DNA of 64,000 nt from Bacteriovoracaceae bacterium (GTDB lineage Bacteria > Bdellovibrionota > Bacteriovoracia > Bacteriovoracales > Bacteriovoracaceae). Where the stretch lies: contig JABIHA010000018.1 of NCBI GenBank assembly GCA_018649885.1, forward strand, positions 1 through 64,000, written 5' to 3'. Positions 34,420 through 42,909 of the stretch are shown here, one piece after another. Position 1 is the first letter of the stretch. Each line of letters opens with the position of its first letter. The translations under genes and the position numbers were made by a program. The notes beneath the pieces were generated by a model. It did not search any database and was not told where the DNA came from. It saw only the letters and a list, made by a program, of their open reading frames with translations.

Positions 34420-36264
34420 ATGCGAGTTTTAGCACTGCTTATGCTACTTCAACCCCTTTCTGCGATCGCCGCAGATTCTGAAAAGGGATATGAAACCGAA
34501 TACGACAAACCAGAATATTCAAAAAGGATGGCCAGCGTCTATCACGAAACAAGAGTGAAGGTTTTGGAGTCTACAAGCCCAGTAATCAGGCCTCTATCTG
34601 AGTATGATATCAAGACTATTTTCGAAACCAGGGGCGGAAAAAGACCCAAATTCAACTACTATATTTACGATGCAGGACTTGGTACTGAGGAGCTAATCTA
34701 CCCAGTTTTCCAAAGTGGCTGGATGAAAAATTGGTTTCAGTTAATTCCTGGCATATTTGGTGCTGTGGGAAAAACAGATATCTATTCTATCACTGATTTA
34801 AAAGAAGGTTGTAAAGTTTGGACCTACTACAATATTAGAAAACTTAAAAAATCTCCAAAAGATATGTTTGCTTCCGTTAAGCAGAAAGGTTTTAAGTACC
34901 TAGTCTTAAGATTTGAATACTACCAAAAATCTCATAAAGATGCTCATTGTGGAAAGCATGTGGCCAATGAACTGGGCGCCGACTTATTTGATCCCTTTGA
35001 CATTATTAAAGAGTACAAAGATATTTATTCTCTGTCGGAGTTTCCAGCAGATTTAATGCCTAAATTTGAAATAAAAATTTCAGCAACTAAGTATATTGAT
35101 ACTGAAACTAAGAAGAGAAAAATCAAGAGAATTGATAAGAGACAAATAAAACCAGAAAACAACTCTCTATTTTACTACAAGGGCTCTCCTGTAGCCCACC
35201 TTGATACTGAGGAATCAAACCCTCAAGTAGATGCACCAGCACTTGAGTTCGCAAGTCAGACTGTGTTTCCTGCTAATAAATTGATGAGAGAAAAGATTGT
35301 ATTAAAAAATCTATTAACAGAGGTTGAATTTAAGAGATTTGTTAAAATGCTCGAAGGACAGCCGGTAGCTGGATATTCAAGCAGTGATGAACCAGGTGGA
35401 GACACTTTAAAGTTAGAAAATATCACTAGCACCAATTTATATACTGCAGGCGTCGACAGATGGAAAAATTTGGACCGCGGAAAAATCACAACAGATATCA
35501 ACAACTATGTGGTTGCTGGTTTTGTAGTGAAGCCCTATGAAAAAGAAACTGACGCTAGCTTTGATGGACTTAGAGTTGTTCCTCAAATTCGATTTGTCTT
35601 TCAACTTAAAGATCCGGCCAGTGGAAAGTATCTTGAACAAGTTGGTATTCATTTAAATTTTGATGCCATTGATCGACTTCAAGATAAAGCTACAAGAGAC
35701 GCCAGTCACAAATTATTTTTAAAAGATTTAGAAGCTCTCGCTAACGGCAAGGGCAGTAAAAATTATGACCAAAAAACCATCGATTTTTTAACAAAGTATA
35801 TCTCTGGAAAGGGTGCAGAAAACTTGGCATGGAGCTCTAGTTTGACAGGGCCTTGGGTATTTGGCGCTCTTTCAAGTGTGGATAACGATAAAAGGATTTT
35901 AGTTCCAGTAAGACTTAAGTGGCACGGAGTTGACCTTGGCTACTATTCTTCTGTTCATGATGGTGATGTATTCAAGGATGCTCTTAAATCAGATGATCCT
36001 GCAGTTGATAAAGAGGCCATTGTAAAAGGTTTTGAAGCTCTTGATGCCAGTCACTACCGCGATCCAAAAAGAATGGATGTAGATAAGATTGGATTTAGCG
36101 CAGTAACTTGTTCGCAATGCCACCATATGTCCGGAAAGGATGCCATCTTTCTAAAATACAATGATGGCGTTGATCCTAGAGATAAAAGAGAAGTTACGCC
36201 TTCTGAGTTTATTTACCGCGAATCAAATAGACAGCTTAAGTTTGGAAAGTCATTTTGGCATTGA
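34420..36264 (+). CDS. secreted protein with one c-type heme motif, unknown function
   Basis: Protein of 614 residues. The start at 34420 is chosen over the TTG at 34408 because GGAGG lies 5-9 bases before it and a signal peptide (MRVLALLMLLQPLSAIAADS) follows directly. The body is hydrophilic with mixed beta strands and no recognised domain. Near the C-terminus, at about residue 564, TCSQCHHMSG gives a single CxxCH heme-c attachment site. Probably a periplasmic or exported redox or oxygen-handling protein; the large extra region could be catalytic. No cytochrome maturation genes nearby. Confidence 0.65.
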   Translation: MRVLALLMLLQPLSAIAADSEKGYETEYDKPEYSKRMASVYHETRVKVLESTSPVIRPLSEYDIKTIFETRGGKRPKFNYYIYDAGLGTEELIYPVFQSGWMKNWFQLIPGIFGAVGKTDIYSITDLKEGCKVWTYYNIRKLKKSPKDMFASVKQKGFKYLVLRFEYYQKSHKDAHCGKHVANELGADLFDPFDIIKEYKDIYSLSEFPADLMPKFEIKISATKYIDTETKKRKIKRIDKRQIKPENNSLFYYKGSPVAHLDTEESNPQVDAPALEFASQTVFPANKLMREKIVLKNLLTEVEFKRFVKMLEGQPVAGYSSSDEPGGDTLKLENITSTNLYTAGVDRWKNLDRGKITTDINNYVVAGFVVKPYEKETDASFDGLRVVPQIRFVFQLKDPASGKYLEQVGIHLNFDAIDRLQDKATRDASHKLFLKDLEALANGKGSKNYDQKTIDFLTKYISGKGAENLAWSSSLTGPWVFGALSSVDNDKRILVPVRLKWHGVDLGYYSSVHDGDVFKDALKSDDPAVDKEAIVKGFEALDASHYRDPKRMDVDKIGFSAVTCSQCHHMSGKDAIFLKYNDGVDPRDKREVTPSEFIYRESNRQLKFGKSFWH

Positions 36265-36278
36265 TTGTCATTACGGTA

Positions 36279-36806
36279 CTAAAGTTTTAGAGACATTCGA
36301 ATGTCGCCAATGCTGGTACCGTTTACATAAAATGCATCTTTGACTTCTCCGTTAATGATAAACCCATTTTTTTTATAGAGACTTATAGCAGGCGTGTTTG
36401 TATCGAATACGCCTAGATCCATCCACTCGAGTCCAGATTCTTTGGCCCAGGATATAGCAAAACAAAGAAGTCCTTTTCCATACCCTTGAGCTTTGTAATC
36501 TCTATCAACTCCCATCATCAAAGTGCAGCGGTGAAGATTTGTTAAAACTGATCCACCACTTAAATCAACTGACCCAATAAACTTTCCATCTTCCAAAATT
36601 CCCCAGGATCTTTTCCATCCCGGAGCTGTCAATTCAGTGGACATAGATGCAAGGTGAGACTCGGGTTGCCAAGTCCAACTATCAAGCATTTCCTGATTGA
36701 ATGGGTTATAAATTGGGGCACCATCAATGCCAGACCTAGATACCATCAGCTCTTTGTGTTCACTATATAGAAGCGCTGTACTTTTATCTATGGCCTCAAT
36801 TTTCAT
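36279..36806 (-). CDS. GNAT-family N-acetyltransferase (RimJ/RimL-like)
   Basis: Protein of 175 residues with the GNAT core: FIGSVDLSGG, MMGVDRDYKAQGYGKGLLCFAI (acetyl-CoA pyrophosphate-binding R/Q-x-x-G-x-G/A variant QGYGKG at about 108-113) and NTPAISLYKKNGF. Uses acetyl-CoA to acetylate an amine, a protein N-terminus or a small molecule. GGAG is properly spaced from the ATG at 36806. A stand-alone gene converging on the heme protein gene. Confidence 0.85.
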   Translation of the reverse strand: MKIEAIDKSTALLYSEHKELMVSRSGIDGAPIYNPFNQEMLDSWTWQPESHLASMSTELTAPGWKRSWGILEDGKFIGSVDLSGGSVLTNLHRCTLMMGVDRDYKAQGYGKGLLCFAISWAKESGLEWMDLGVFDTNTPAISLYKKNGFIINGEVKDAFYVNGTSIGDIRMSLKL

Positions 36807-36900
36807 TTTATATTCTCCACTTTATGGAAAGTCCTATGAATGATGTTATCAGATATAGATGATATTTAATTGTGCTTTGCAGAATTAAATTGTCATAGTA

Positions 36901-36962
36901 CTACTAAGTTTTTAGTAGACAACTACGAAATCTTTAGTAGCATACTACTAATCTTTTAGTAG
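36901..36962 (+). promoter_or_regulatory. three BlaI/MecI-type operators in tandem
   Basis: Three 18-base palindromes of form CTACTAA-N4-TTAGTAG lie at 36901-36918, 36923-36940 and 36945-36962. The first and third are perfect; the middle one has CTACGAA on its left. Start-to-start spacing is exactly 22 bases, about two helix turns, so dimers would stack on one DNA face. They end 13 bases before the GTG of the BlaI-like gene. A TTGTCA (36890-36895) precedes them with TAGTAG 17 bases later, a weak candidate promoter covered by the first operator. Confidence 0.8.
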
Positions 36963-36975
36963 ACACGAGGTAATA

Positions 36976-37371
36976 GTGAAGAAAAGAAAACAAGCAGCTG
37001 GAAGGCTAACTGACTTAGAGTTGGAAATTATGAATGTAATTTGGGAATTGGGGGAGACCACTATTTCTGAGGTAAATCAGATTCTGGGTGAAACTAGTAA
37101 AAAACACGCCTATACAACAACTGCTACTATGATGAAAATCTTAGAAAAGAAAAAATTTCTCAAAAGTAAGAAGAAAGAGCGTGCTCATAAATATACTCCT
37201 TCGGTCACTAAAGATATCTATGAGGGAAATGCAATAAACCATATTGTGGACAATGTGTTCGAGGGAGCTTCTGCAAAACTTGTCATGAAGCTTTTGGATG
37301 ATACAAAACTAAATCGCGAAGAGCTCATTGAAATTAGAAAAACTCTTGAATCAAGGATTGAAGATGAGTAG
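36976..37371 (+). CDS. BlaI/MecI/CopY-family transcriptional repressor
   Basis: Protein of 131 residues starting at GTG 36976 (GAGG 7 bases upstream). RLTDLELEIMNVIWELGETTISEVNQIL and TATMMKILEKKKFLKSKKKERAHKYTPSV are the winged-helix DNA-binding domain of the BlaI family; the C-terminal helices (NAINHIVDNVFEGASAKL) are the dimerisation part cleaved on induction. It probably binds the three upstream palindromes and represses itself and the sensor gene it overlaps by 8 bases. Confidence 0.92.
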   Translation: MKKRKQAAGRLTDLELEIMNVIWELGETTISEVNQILGETSKKHAYTTTATMMKILEKKKFLKSKKKERAHKYTPSVTKDIYEGNAINHIVDNVFEGASAKLVMKLLDDTKLNREELIEIRKTLESRIEDE

Positions 37372-39400
37372 TGGGTTTCATTTTTTAATAAATATCAATA
37401 TACTCCTTTTACTTAGTTTCTTAGGCTACAAGGTATTGTTTTACTTCAAAGATTCCTCTGTAAAGTCTGTTAGAAAAACCTTTCTTTTGAACTGTGCACG
37501 ATCAGTTTTATTAATATCACTTGTGCTCCCTGCAATTGTCTTCAATCTAAAACTAGATAAGGATTTACCTTCAATTGAATATTCTCAATTTAACGTCTTG
37601 CCAGAGGGAATTTCACAACCGTTAGTAACAAAAAACCAATTTCAAAAAGAAAAGCTGCTATTTGAAAGCAGTGCTGGCCCAAAGTCTTCACCGCATAATA
37701 TCTATCGCTATTTGTGGATGTTTTTATTGATAGGATTGGGGATTTCTATAATAAAACTAATAGATAGTTTGTTTGAATTAAATAGGCTTTTAAGTTCATC
37801 TGTTCAAGTTCGAAAATTCAAAAACTATAAACTCTATATTTCCCATTTGATCGATACTCCCTTTACATACTATAGTTTTAAAGGAGCTGTTGTAGTCATC
37901 CCCGATAGTCTTATAGCTGATAAAGCTAATTTTTATCTTTCCCTAAGTCATGAAAATCAACACATCAGGCAAAGAGATATTCACTGGTCCCTGGCGTTAG
38001 AGTTTGTTAAATGCTTTTTTTGGTATAACCCAGCAATTTATCTTTGGAATACTCTTTTAAAAGATCTCTCTGAGCTGGCTTGTGACGAAAGAGTTCTAGA
38101 ACGCGGTAGGGTAGATCTTTTTGAATATGGGAACTGCTTAGTGGATGTTGCTGAAAGTGCCTTGAATTCAAAAAATTACTATGTAGTAGGCGCAGCAATG
38201 GCCGGGAATTATCATTCAAATAAATCATTTCTGTTAAGGAGGATCGAAATGTTAAAAACTAAAAATACACTCAAATCGAATTCAACTAAATTCACTGCAA
38301 AAGCGGCAATGCTTTTTAGTATTTTAATCAGCTTATCAGTCCTAACTAGGGTTCAGGCTAGCTTTAGTAAAATTACTACTCACCCTGATATCCAAAAAAT
38401 AGTGGAAAAAACTCTTAAAAAGGGAATGGGCAAGGCATCGGCCAAAAGAGGATTTGCTATTGTGGCCAACCCTAATACGGGTGAGATTGTGGGACTTAGT
38501 CATTTGGAATTAGTAAATCATGAGTTTCGTGAATTGAGTGCCGAAAATTTTCTCAAACAAACATATGAGCCGTATTCACATATAAAGCCCATGATAGCGG
38601 CAATTGCCCTTGAGAAAGGAAATATGCACGAGCAAACAATTCTCGATGCTAGGGGAGGAAAAGTTGTTATTGGAGGCGAGAGCTTCCATGACTGGAAAGA
38701 CCACGGAAAAATTTCCCTTACCAATACAATTGCAAACTCTAGTTTTGTGGGGACTTACAGAATAGCCGAATCCATTAGGGAGTCTGATTTAGTTGCTGGT
38801 CTTAACAATTTTGGTTTTGATAAAGGAAGTAGTGTGGAAGGACTTCCTTTTGCTAAGAGAGGGAAAATTTATTTAGGAACAGGAGAGAGAAGTAAATACA
38901 ATCTGGCATTCTTATCAAATGGCATAGGGGCCATCAAGGTTTCACCTCTAGAGGTTTTGCAAGCTTACTCTAGTATTGCCAATGGTGGAAAATTGCTGAA
39001 ACCTGTAGCTTTTGGAAATGGTAGCGTAAAACCTGAATTAATTCGAAATACTATAGGGCATGAAACAGCTTCGAGAATGAAAGATATACTTTTAAGAACA
39101 ATGACCCAGGGAACGGGAAAGTGGTCACAAAGCTCTAGCTACACAATTGCAGGAAAAACAGCAAGTGGATTTGTATCAAAAGCTATAAGCAGTGATGACA
39201 AACATGCTAAAGCTGATCGGGGCCTATTTATAGGATTTGCCCCCTTTAAGTCTCCAAAGCTCATCGCTTTTGTAATTATTGACCACCCCAAAGGGCCTGC
39301 TCATGGAAGCAAGCATGCAGCTCCGCTAGTCAGATCAATACTAAACCTGTCCTTAAAAAAAATGAGTGTTAAGGTTGATCATAGGTCATCTTCGAATTAA
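37364..39400 (+). CDS. M56 metallopeptidase (BlaR1/MecR1-like) fused to an FtsI-like transpeptidase domain
   Basis: Protein of 678 residues from the ATG at 37364, which follows AAGGA and overlaps the repressor end. The first part has four membrane spans and the gluzincin motif HENQH (about 196-200) with ELACDERVL downstream, as in BlaR1. After a last span (about 314-332) comes a periplasmic penicillin-binding domain (about 360-675) like class B PBPs: YEPYSHIKPM (SxxK, Ser about 405), NSSFVGT (in place of SxN) and GKTASG (in place of KTG). BlaR1 itself carries a class D-like sensor, so this FtsI-like sensor is unusual. Expected role: sense beta-lactam or peptidoglycan fragments and trigger repressor cleavage. 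Confidence 0.85.
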   Translation: MSSGFHFLININILLLLSFLGYKVLFYFKDSSVKSVRKTFLLNCARSVLLISLVLPAIVFNLKLDKDLPSIEYSQFNVLPEGISQPLVTKNQFQKEKLLFESSAGPKSSPHNIYRYLWMFLLIGLGISIIKLIDSLFELNRLLSSSVQVRKFKNYKLYISHLIDTPFTYYSFKGAVVVIPDSLIADKANFYLSLSHENQHIRQRDIHWSLALEFVKCFFWYNPAIYLWNTLLKDLSELACDERVLERGRVDLFEYGNCLVDVAESALNSKNYYVVGAAMAGNYHSNKSFLLRRIEMLKTKNTLKSNSTKFTAKAAMLFSILISLSVLTRVQASFSKITTHPDIQKIVEKTLKKGMGKASAKRGFAIVANPNTGEIVGLSHLELVNHEFRELSAENFLKQTYEPYSHIKPMIAAIALEKGNMHEQTILDARGGKVVIGGESFHDWKDHGKISLTNTIANSSFVGTYRIAESIRESDLVAGLNNFGFDKGSSVEGLPFAKRGKIYLGTGERSKYNLAFLSNGIGAIKVSPLEVLQAYSSIANGGKLLKPVAFGNGSVKPELIRNTIGHETASRMKDILLRTMTQGTGKWSQSSSYTIAGKTASGFVSKAISSDDKHAKADRGLFIGFAPFKSPKLIAFVIIDHPKGPAHGSKHAAPLVRSILNLSLKKMSVKVDHRSSSN

Positions 39401-39437
39401 TGTGTGAGGACGGCTATTCCTTTTGTTTTTTCTTGGC

Positions 39438-39580
39438 GTTGGCAGTTGCCCTTGCCCTCCCAAGATAATTAAGTTGAAGCTGCAATATATTCAAATTCAT
39501 CTTGAGATATACTGCAAACCAGTAGAATGTAGATAAAATTGTGTATTTATAGAATTATTCTAGGGAGGGCAACTGCCAAC
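39438..39580. repeat. pair of long inverted repeats flanking about 100 bases
   Basis: GTTGGCAGTTGCCC then CCCTCCC (39438-39461, with a 3-base TTG insert) is matched in reverse complement by GGGAGGGCAACTGCCAAC at 39563-39580. The enclosed segment has an imperfect nested repeat (CTGCAATATATTCAA and TTGAGATATACTGCA). GC-rich arms stand out in this AT-rich DNA. Resembles a small non-autonomous element or a structured RNA; no transposase. Confidence 0.6.
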
Positions 39581-39587
39581 ACCCAAC

Positions 39588-39616
39588 AACAAGGTAAAGG
39601 GAAGCTTTACCTTGTT
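39588..39616. terminator. strong hairpin between convergent genes
   Basis: AACAAGGTAAAG, loop GGAAG, CTTTACCTTGTT is a perfect 12-base stem 11 bases beyond the stop of the minus-strand pilin-like gene and downstream of the plus-strand sensor gene. A bidirectional terminator role is likely although neither side has a proper T run. Confidence 0.5.
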
Positions 39617-39627
39617 ACTTTGGAACT

Positions 39628-40818
39628 CTAATCATCACGATCAACTTGCTTTTGATGTTTGTCTTTAACCATTGATAGGTAGCAAATTTTCTGACTTGAT
39701 TTATCGACATCACAATTGTCATTCGCTGACTCACAGTCAACAATGAGTTTTACTCGACATTTATGAAGGTTTCCTGCTGTTCTTTTAAGTATGGCAGATG
39801 CTTTACGTTTTCCAATCCCTTTTAATTCAGTGAGTGAGGTTTTACTACATCCTCCTGACTCCCATCTTTTAGTGAAGAGACCTTTTCTTGTTTCTTGAGT
39901 GTGTCTAATATTTTTGACAGTATAATTTGAGGGGCAACTTTTAGATAGATTATAGTTAGTATGGAAAAAAGCTTGAGGTTTAGTTTCCTTCCAACCACTT
40001 TTGACTGTAGTAGAATCTCCACCTTTGCAATTGACACTACTATTTTGAGTGATATTGGTACAAACTTCTTTGAATCTATATTTTGTACCATGTTTATTAA
40101 TCACGATTGAATTGAGATTATTTATCTCGATTAGCTTAGTGGATATTTTATTAATAGTAACTTCATTGAAATCACCATACATATTAGTACATTTACCATC
40201 TTGCATATTAAACTCACCATCCATCGATGTACAAACAGATTCCTCGATATCATTTAGTGAGCTACAACCCAGGTATGAGGACTCATCGTCAGAAATACCT
40301 AGTGTAATTGGAAATTCTAGTTTCTTAAAACTTTCATTCTTACCAACAATAAATTTAGCATTCAGCACTAGGGTTGCTGATTCAGAACCATCTGGTGCAT
40401 AACTATCTTCGGGAACTACTATGGCACTTGCTATCTCAGTTCCACGGTAGTCGTTACTCCATCCTTCATCTGGTTCAGCTTCCTTCATTTCATCAGGGAG
40501 CTCTTCTTCGTCAAACACGAGTACCTCTCCGCCTAAAATAATATAGGGAAGGCTATAGCTTTCTTCTCCAATATCTTGACCGCCCATAATCTGAGAGATC
40601 CCTGTTTCTTCACATGAAGAAGAGTTGAATAATGAATTCATACGATTAAAAAGATTGGCCTTTTCAATACTTGCTTGCATTCTTGTTGTAGTCTTATTTC
40701 CCTCATCACTGATTTTCATAACTGTGAGTGTAAGGCCTGAAACAATTGCAGCCGCAATTGTGGCCTGTAAAATACTAGTTCCACGAGCATTGTTAATTAA
40801 AAATAGTTTCTTACTCAT
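39628..40818 (-). CDS. type IV pilin-like (pseudopilin-like) protein, atypical
   Basis: Protein of 396 residues. The ATG at 40818 has GGGGGA 9 bases upstream, so the TTG at 40833 is not used. The N-terminus (MSKKLFLINNARG, then TSILQATIAAAIVSGLTLTVM) has the short basic leader, Gly cleavage site and hydrophobic helix of type IV prepilins, but position +5 is Gln instead of Glu. The large C-terminal domain has about 12 Cys (for example GCSSL, SVCTS, GKCTNM, NCKGG, CHKCRV-like spacing), suggesting a disulphide-rich extracellular domain. Probably a minor pilin or surface protein; function unknown. Confidence 0.6.
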   Translation of the reverse strand: MSKKLFLINNARGTSILQATIAAAIVSGLTLTVMKISDEGNKTTTRMQASIEKANLFNRMNSLFNSSSCEETGISQIMGGQDIGEESYSLPYIILGGEVLVFDEEELPDEMKEAEPDEGWSNDYRGTEIASAIVVPEDSYAPDGSESATLVLNAKFIVGKNESFKKLEFPITLGISDDESSYLGCSSLNDIEESVCTSMDGEFNMQDGKCTNMYGDFNEVTINKISTKLIEINNLNSIVINKHGTKYRFKEVCTNITQNSSVNCKGGDSTTVKSGWKETKPQAFFHTNYNLSKSCPSNYTVKNIRHTQETRKGLFTKRWESGGCSKTSLTELKGIGKRKASAILKRTAGNLHKCRVKLIVDCESANDNCDVDKSSQKICYLSMVKDKHQKQVDRDD

Positions 40819-40847
40819 TTGGAAATCCCCCAATCGTCTTTATCAGT

Positions 40848-40876
40848 TTTAGATATACCTTGTTTGCTTTATTCAA
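40848..40876 (-). promoter_or_regulatory. putative promoter of the pilin-like gene
   Basis: On the minus strand TTGAAT (40876-40871), 17 bases, TCTAAA (40853-40848) precede the ATG at 40818, giving a short leader of about 23 bases with the GGGGGA site. Partial match to sigma-70 boxes. Confidence 0.35.
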
Positions 40877-41029
40877 CTAACCCTAGTCTTAAAGGCATAT
40901 CGACAAATAAAAATTATAAGTTGAGTTCAAAAAATGGGCAGAAAAATTAAAATTAAATCCATAAGCACTTGTATTAATAAGACTTCTTGTGAGATTAAGT
41001 GGTTTTTATTTAGCAAATAATTATTGGCA

Positions 41030-41803
41030 TTATTTAGAAATAGAGGCCAGGGGCCTGATTAGGATAGAAGATAAGATATCAGCACCTTGCTGGCTTAAGT
41101 GGATAGTATCGATAAAGTAATCAAAACCTCTCTCTTTTGCCATTTGATCGAAGCTTTTTCCAAGAATAAAGTGGGCATATCCATTAATAAAACCAGGCTC
41201 AAGATAATTCAGAGGAAAGGGGAAGGAGAATTCTAGTGGACTTTGATCCATTAGCTTTGAAAATTCACTGTGAAAATCAATTAAACTAATTTGGTCTTTT
41301 TTAGAAATATCTTTCAGTAGCTGATTGTACTTTGAGATTTGGGTGTTTCGAATACTCGTTTTTTCTTCTCTTAATGGGGGAATGGTAATTAAAGTGATAT
41401 TTGATGTGAGCTGTCTGAGGTTTTGAATGACCTTTTCGACATTGAGCACGGCCAGGTCTATGTCCATATTTTGGTCGATATCATTTGTACCAATCAATAT
41501 AAAAATTTGATCATCTTTCTTTAATTCAATAGTTTCAATTTTTTTTAGTAAACCAGCTGTTGTAAGCCCATTTACTCCAAAGTTGAGGATATCTTTGTTT
41601 GAATATTCGCCATTTTTTTTAAGGGGGCTGATAAAACTTCCACTGATAGTGGCCTTTGTTAAGCTATCTCCTAAAAAAACTACTGCTCCTTCGCTCGTTA
41701 GGCGCTGATTATCGAAGGGCCTGAAAATTTGAAAAATAGTATAGAAGACAGTAAATATGATACTGCAAGTTACCACTAAAAAAAATAGGCTAATTTTTAG
41801 CAT
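41030..41803 (-). CDS. membrane-anchored SGNH/GDSL hydrolase
   Basis: Protein of 257 residues with an N-terminal membrane anchor (residues 3-27) and an SGNH hydrolase domain: VVFLGDSLT (Ser nucleophile, block I), NFGVNGLTT (Gly, block II), IGTNDID (Asn, block III) and DTIHLSQQG (Asp/His, block V). Family members are esterases or thioesterases; anchored forms act at the outer face of the inner membrane. It overlaps the ACP gene by 7 bases and is the last gene of the lipid operon, so it may release or trim the product. Confidence 0.85.
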   Translation of the reverse strand: MLKISLFFLVVTCSIIFTVFYTIFQIFRPFDNQRLTSEGAVVFLGDSLTKATISGSFISPLKKNGEYSNKDILNFGVNGLTTAGLLKKIETIELKKDDQIFILIGTNDIDQNMDIDLAVLNVEKVIQNLRQLTSNITLITIPPLREEKTSIRNTQISKYNQLLKDISKKDQISLIDFHSEFSKLMDQSPLEFSFPFPLNYLEPGFINGYAHFILGKSFDQMAKERGFDYFIDTIHLSQQGADILSSILIRPLASISK

Positions 41804-42171
41804 TGACCAACTAGTTTTACGATTGATCCTACTGAAATATAGTCTTTTAAATCAGCTGGAGTAATTCCAGACTTGTTCTCATCTAAAAGAGGTAAGTATT
41901 CTTTTAATTTAGATAGTGCTTTCTGGGTAAGAGTGCCTTCACTGATGGCCTCTTCTTCTGGCAGATCAATACGTTTTAAAAAATTGAAATCTTCCTTATC
42001 GAGAGTGATATCAAATTTTTCTTCTAGTTGAAACATAATGTCTAGAAAATCTAGAGAGTCCGCTCCAAGATCTACAATCAGTTTAGTATTAGTGGTAATC
42101 TCTTGATCTTCGATAACAAGGGATTCTTTCACACATTCAATCACTCCATCAACGATTTCTTGCTTTTCCAT
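41797..42171 (-). CDS. acyl carrier protein, C-terminally extended
   Basis: Acidic protein of 124 residues. The first 75 or so form an ACP with the phosphopantetheine site GADSLDFLD (Ser39); typical ACPs are 75-85 residues, so about 40 residues are extra and may serve partner binding. AGGAGG lies 6 bases before the ATG. A dedicated carrier in an operon with ketosynthase, dehydratase and reductases shows a self-contained pathway separate from housekeeping FAS. Confidence 0.88.
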   Translation of the reverse strand: MEKQEIVDGVIECVKESLVIEDQEITTNTKLIVDLGADSLDFLDIMFQLEEKFDITLDKEDFNFLKRIDLPEEEAISEGTLTQKALSKLKEYLPLLDENKSGITPADLKDYISVGSIVKLVGQC

Positions 42172-42186
42172 ATTGTCCTCCTAAAA

Positions 42187-42909
42187 CTATATTAATAAGT
42201 ATCCACCATCTACAGGTAAACATACTCCGGTAATCATTTTTGATAAGTCTGAAACTAAAAAAGCGCATGCATTTGCTATATCTTCAGCAGGTATCAATTT
42301 CCCCATGGGAACCATATCTGCAGGGTTCACACCTGTTTGCACAATACTTTTTTCAAGCATCGGGCTCATAACAGGCCCTGGAAGAATTGCGTTTACTCTA
42401 ATGCCTCGTTTGGCGACTTCAGCCGCAAGAGATTTCACTAGTCCTTCTATTCCGGCCTTTGTAGCACTATAGGTGACGTGTCCTCTAGTCATTCTGTGGG
42501 CAGAGACTGATCCCATGTGGATCAAAACACCTGCTCTTTTTCTCATCATGGCCTTAACCGCAAGTTGTGAGATAAAGATACTACCAGTTAGATTGACCTC
42601 AATGAGTTTCCTAGTGTCTTCTTCGCTCATACCAACTAGTGGTGCAGCGCTGTGGACACCACTGCAATTGATGACAGCGTCGATCTTGTCTACATTTTCT
42701 TTATAGAGCTTAAATAGATTTTCAATATTTTCATAACTAGAGATGTCACACTGAAATGAGTTATCAGAAAATTCATTTAACTCACTTGTAAGCTCTCTAT
42801 TATAGGTGACTGATACATTGGCACCAGCTTGTTTGAGTACAACTGCACAGCTTTTACCAATGGCCCCTGAAGCTCCAATTATTAGGATATTTTTTCCAGC
42901 TAGATTCAT
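42187..42909 (-). CDS. 3-oxoacyl-ACP reductase-like SDR (FabG type)
   Basis: Classical SDR of 240 residues: IIGASGAIGKSCAVVL (cofactor loop), NCSGVHSA (NNAG variant), HMGSVSAH Ser, YSATKAGIEG (Tyr/Lys) and INGVCLPVDGGYLL-like end (ITGVCLPVDGG). Predicted NADPH-dependent reduction of the 3-keto group of ACP-bound intermediates. Its start overlaps the ketosynthase gene by 4 bases. Confidence 0.88.
   Translation of the reverse strand: MNLAGKNILIIGASGAIGKSCAVVLKQAGANVSVTYNRELTSELNEFSDNSFQCDISSYENIENLFKLYKENVDKIDAVINCSGVHSAAPLVGMSEEDTRKLIEVNLTGSIFISQLAVKAMMRKRAGVLIHMGSVSAHRMTRGHVTYSATKAGIEGLVKSLAAEVAKRGIRVNAILPGPVMSPMLEKSIVQTGVNPADMVPMGKLIPAEDIANACAFLVSDLSKMITGVCLPVDGGYLLI

Noticed and set aside
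36890-36918. TTGTCA-17-TAGTAG as a firm promoter of the repressor gene
   Set aside because: The -10 match is 3 of 6; kept only as a note in the operator entry.
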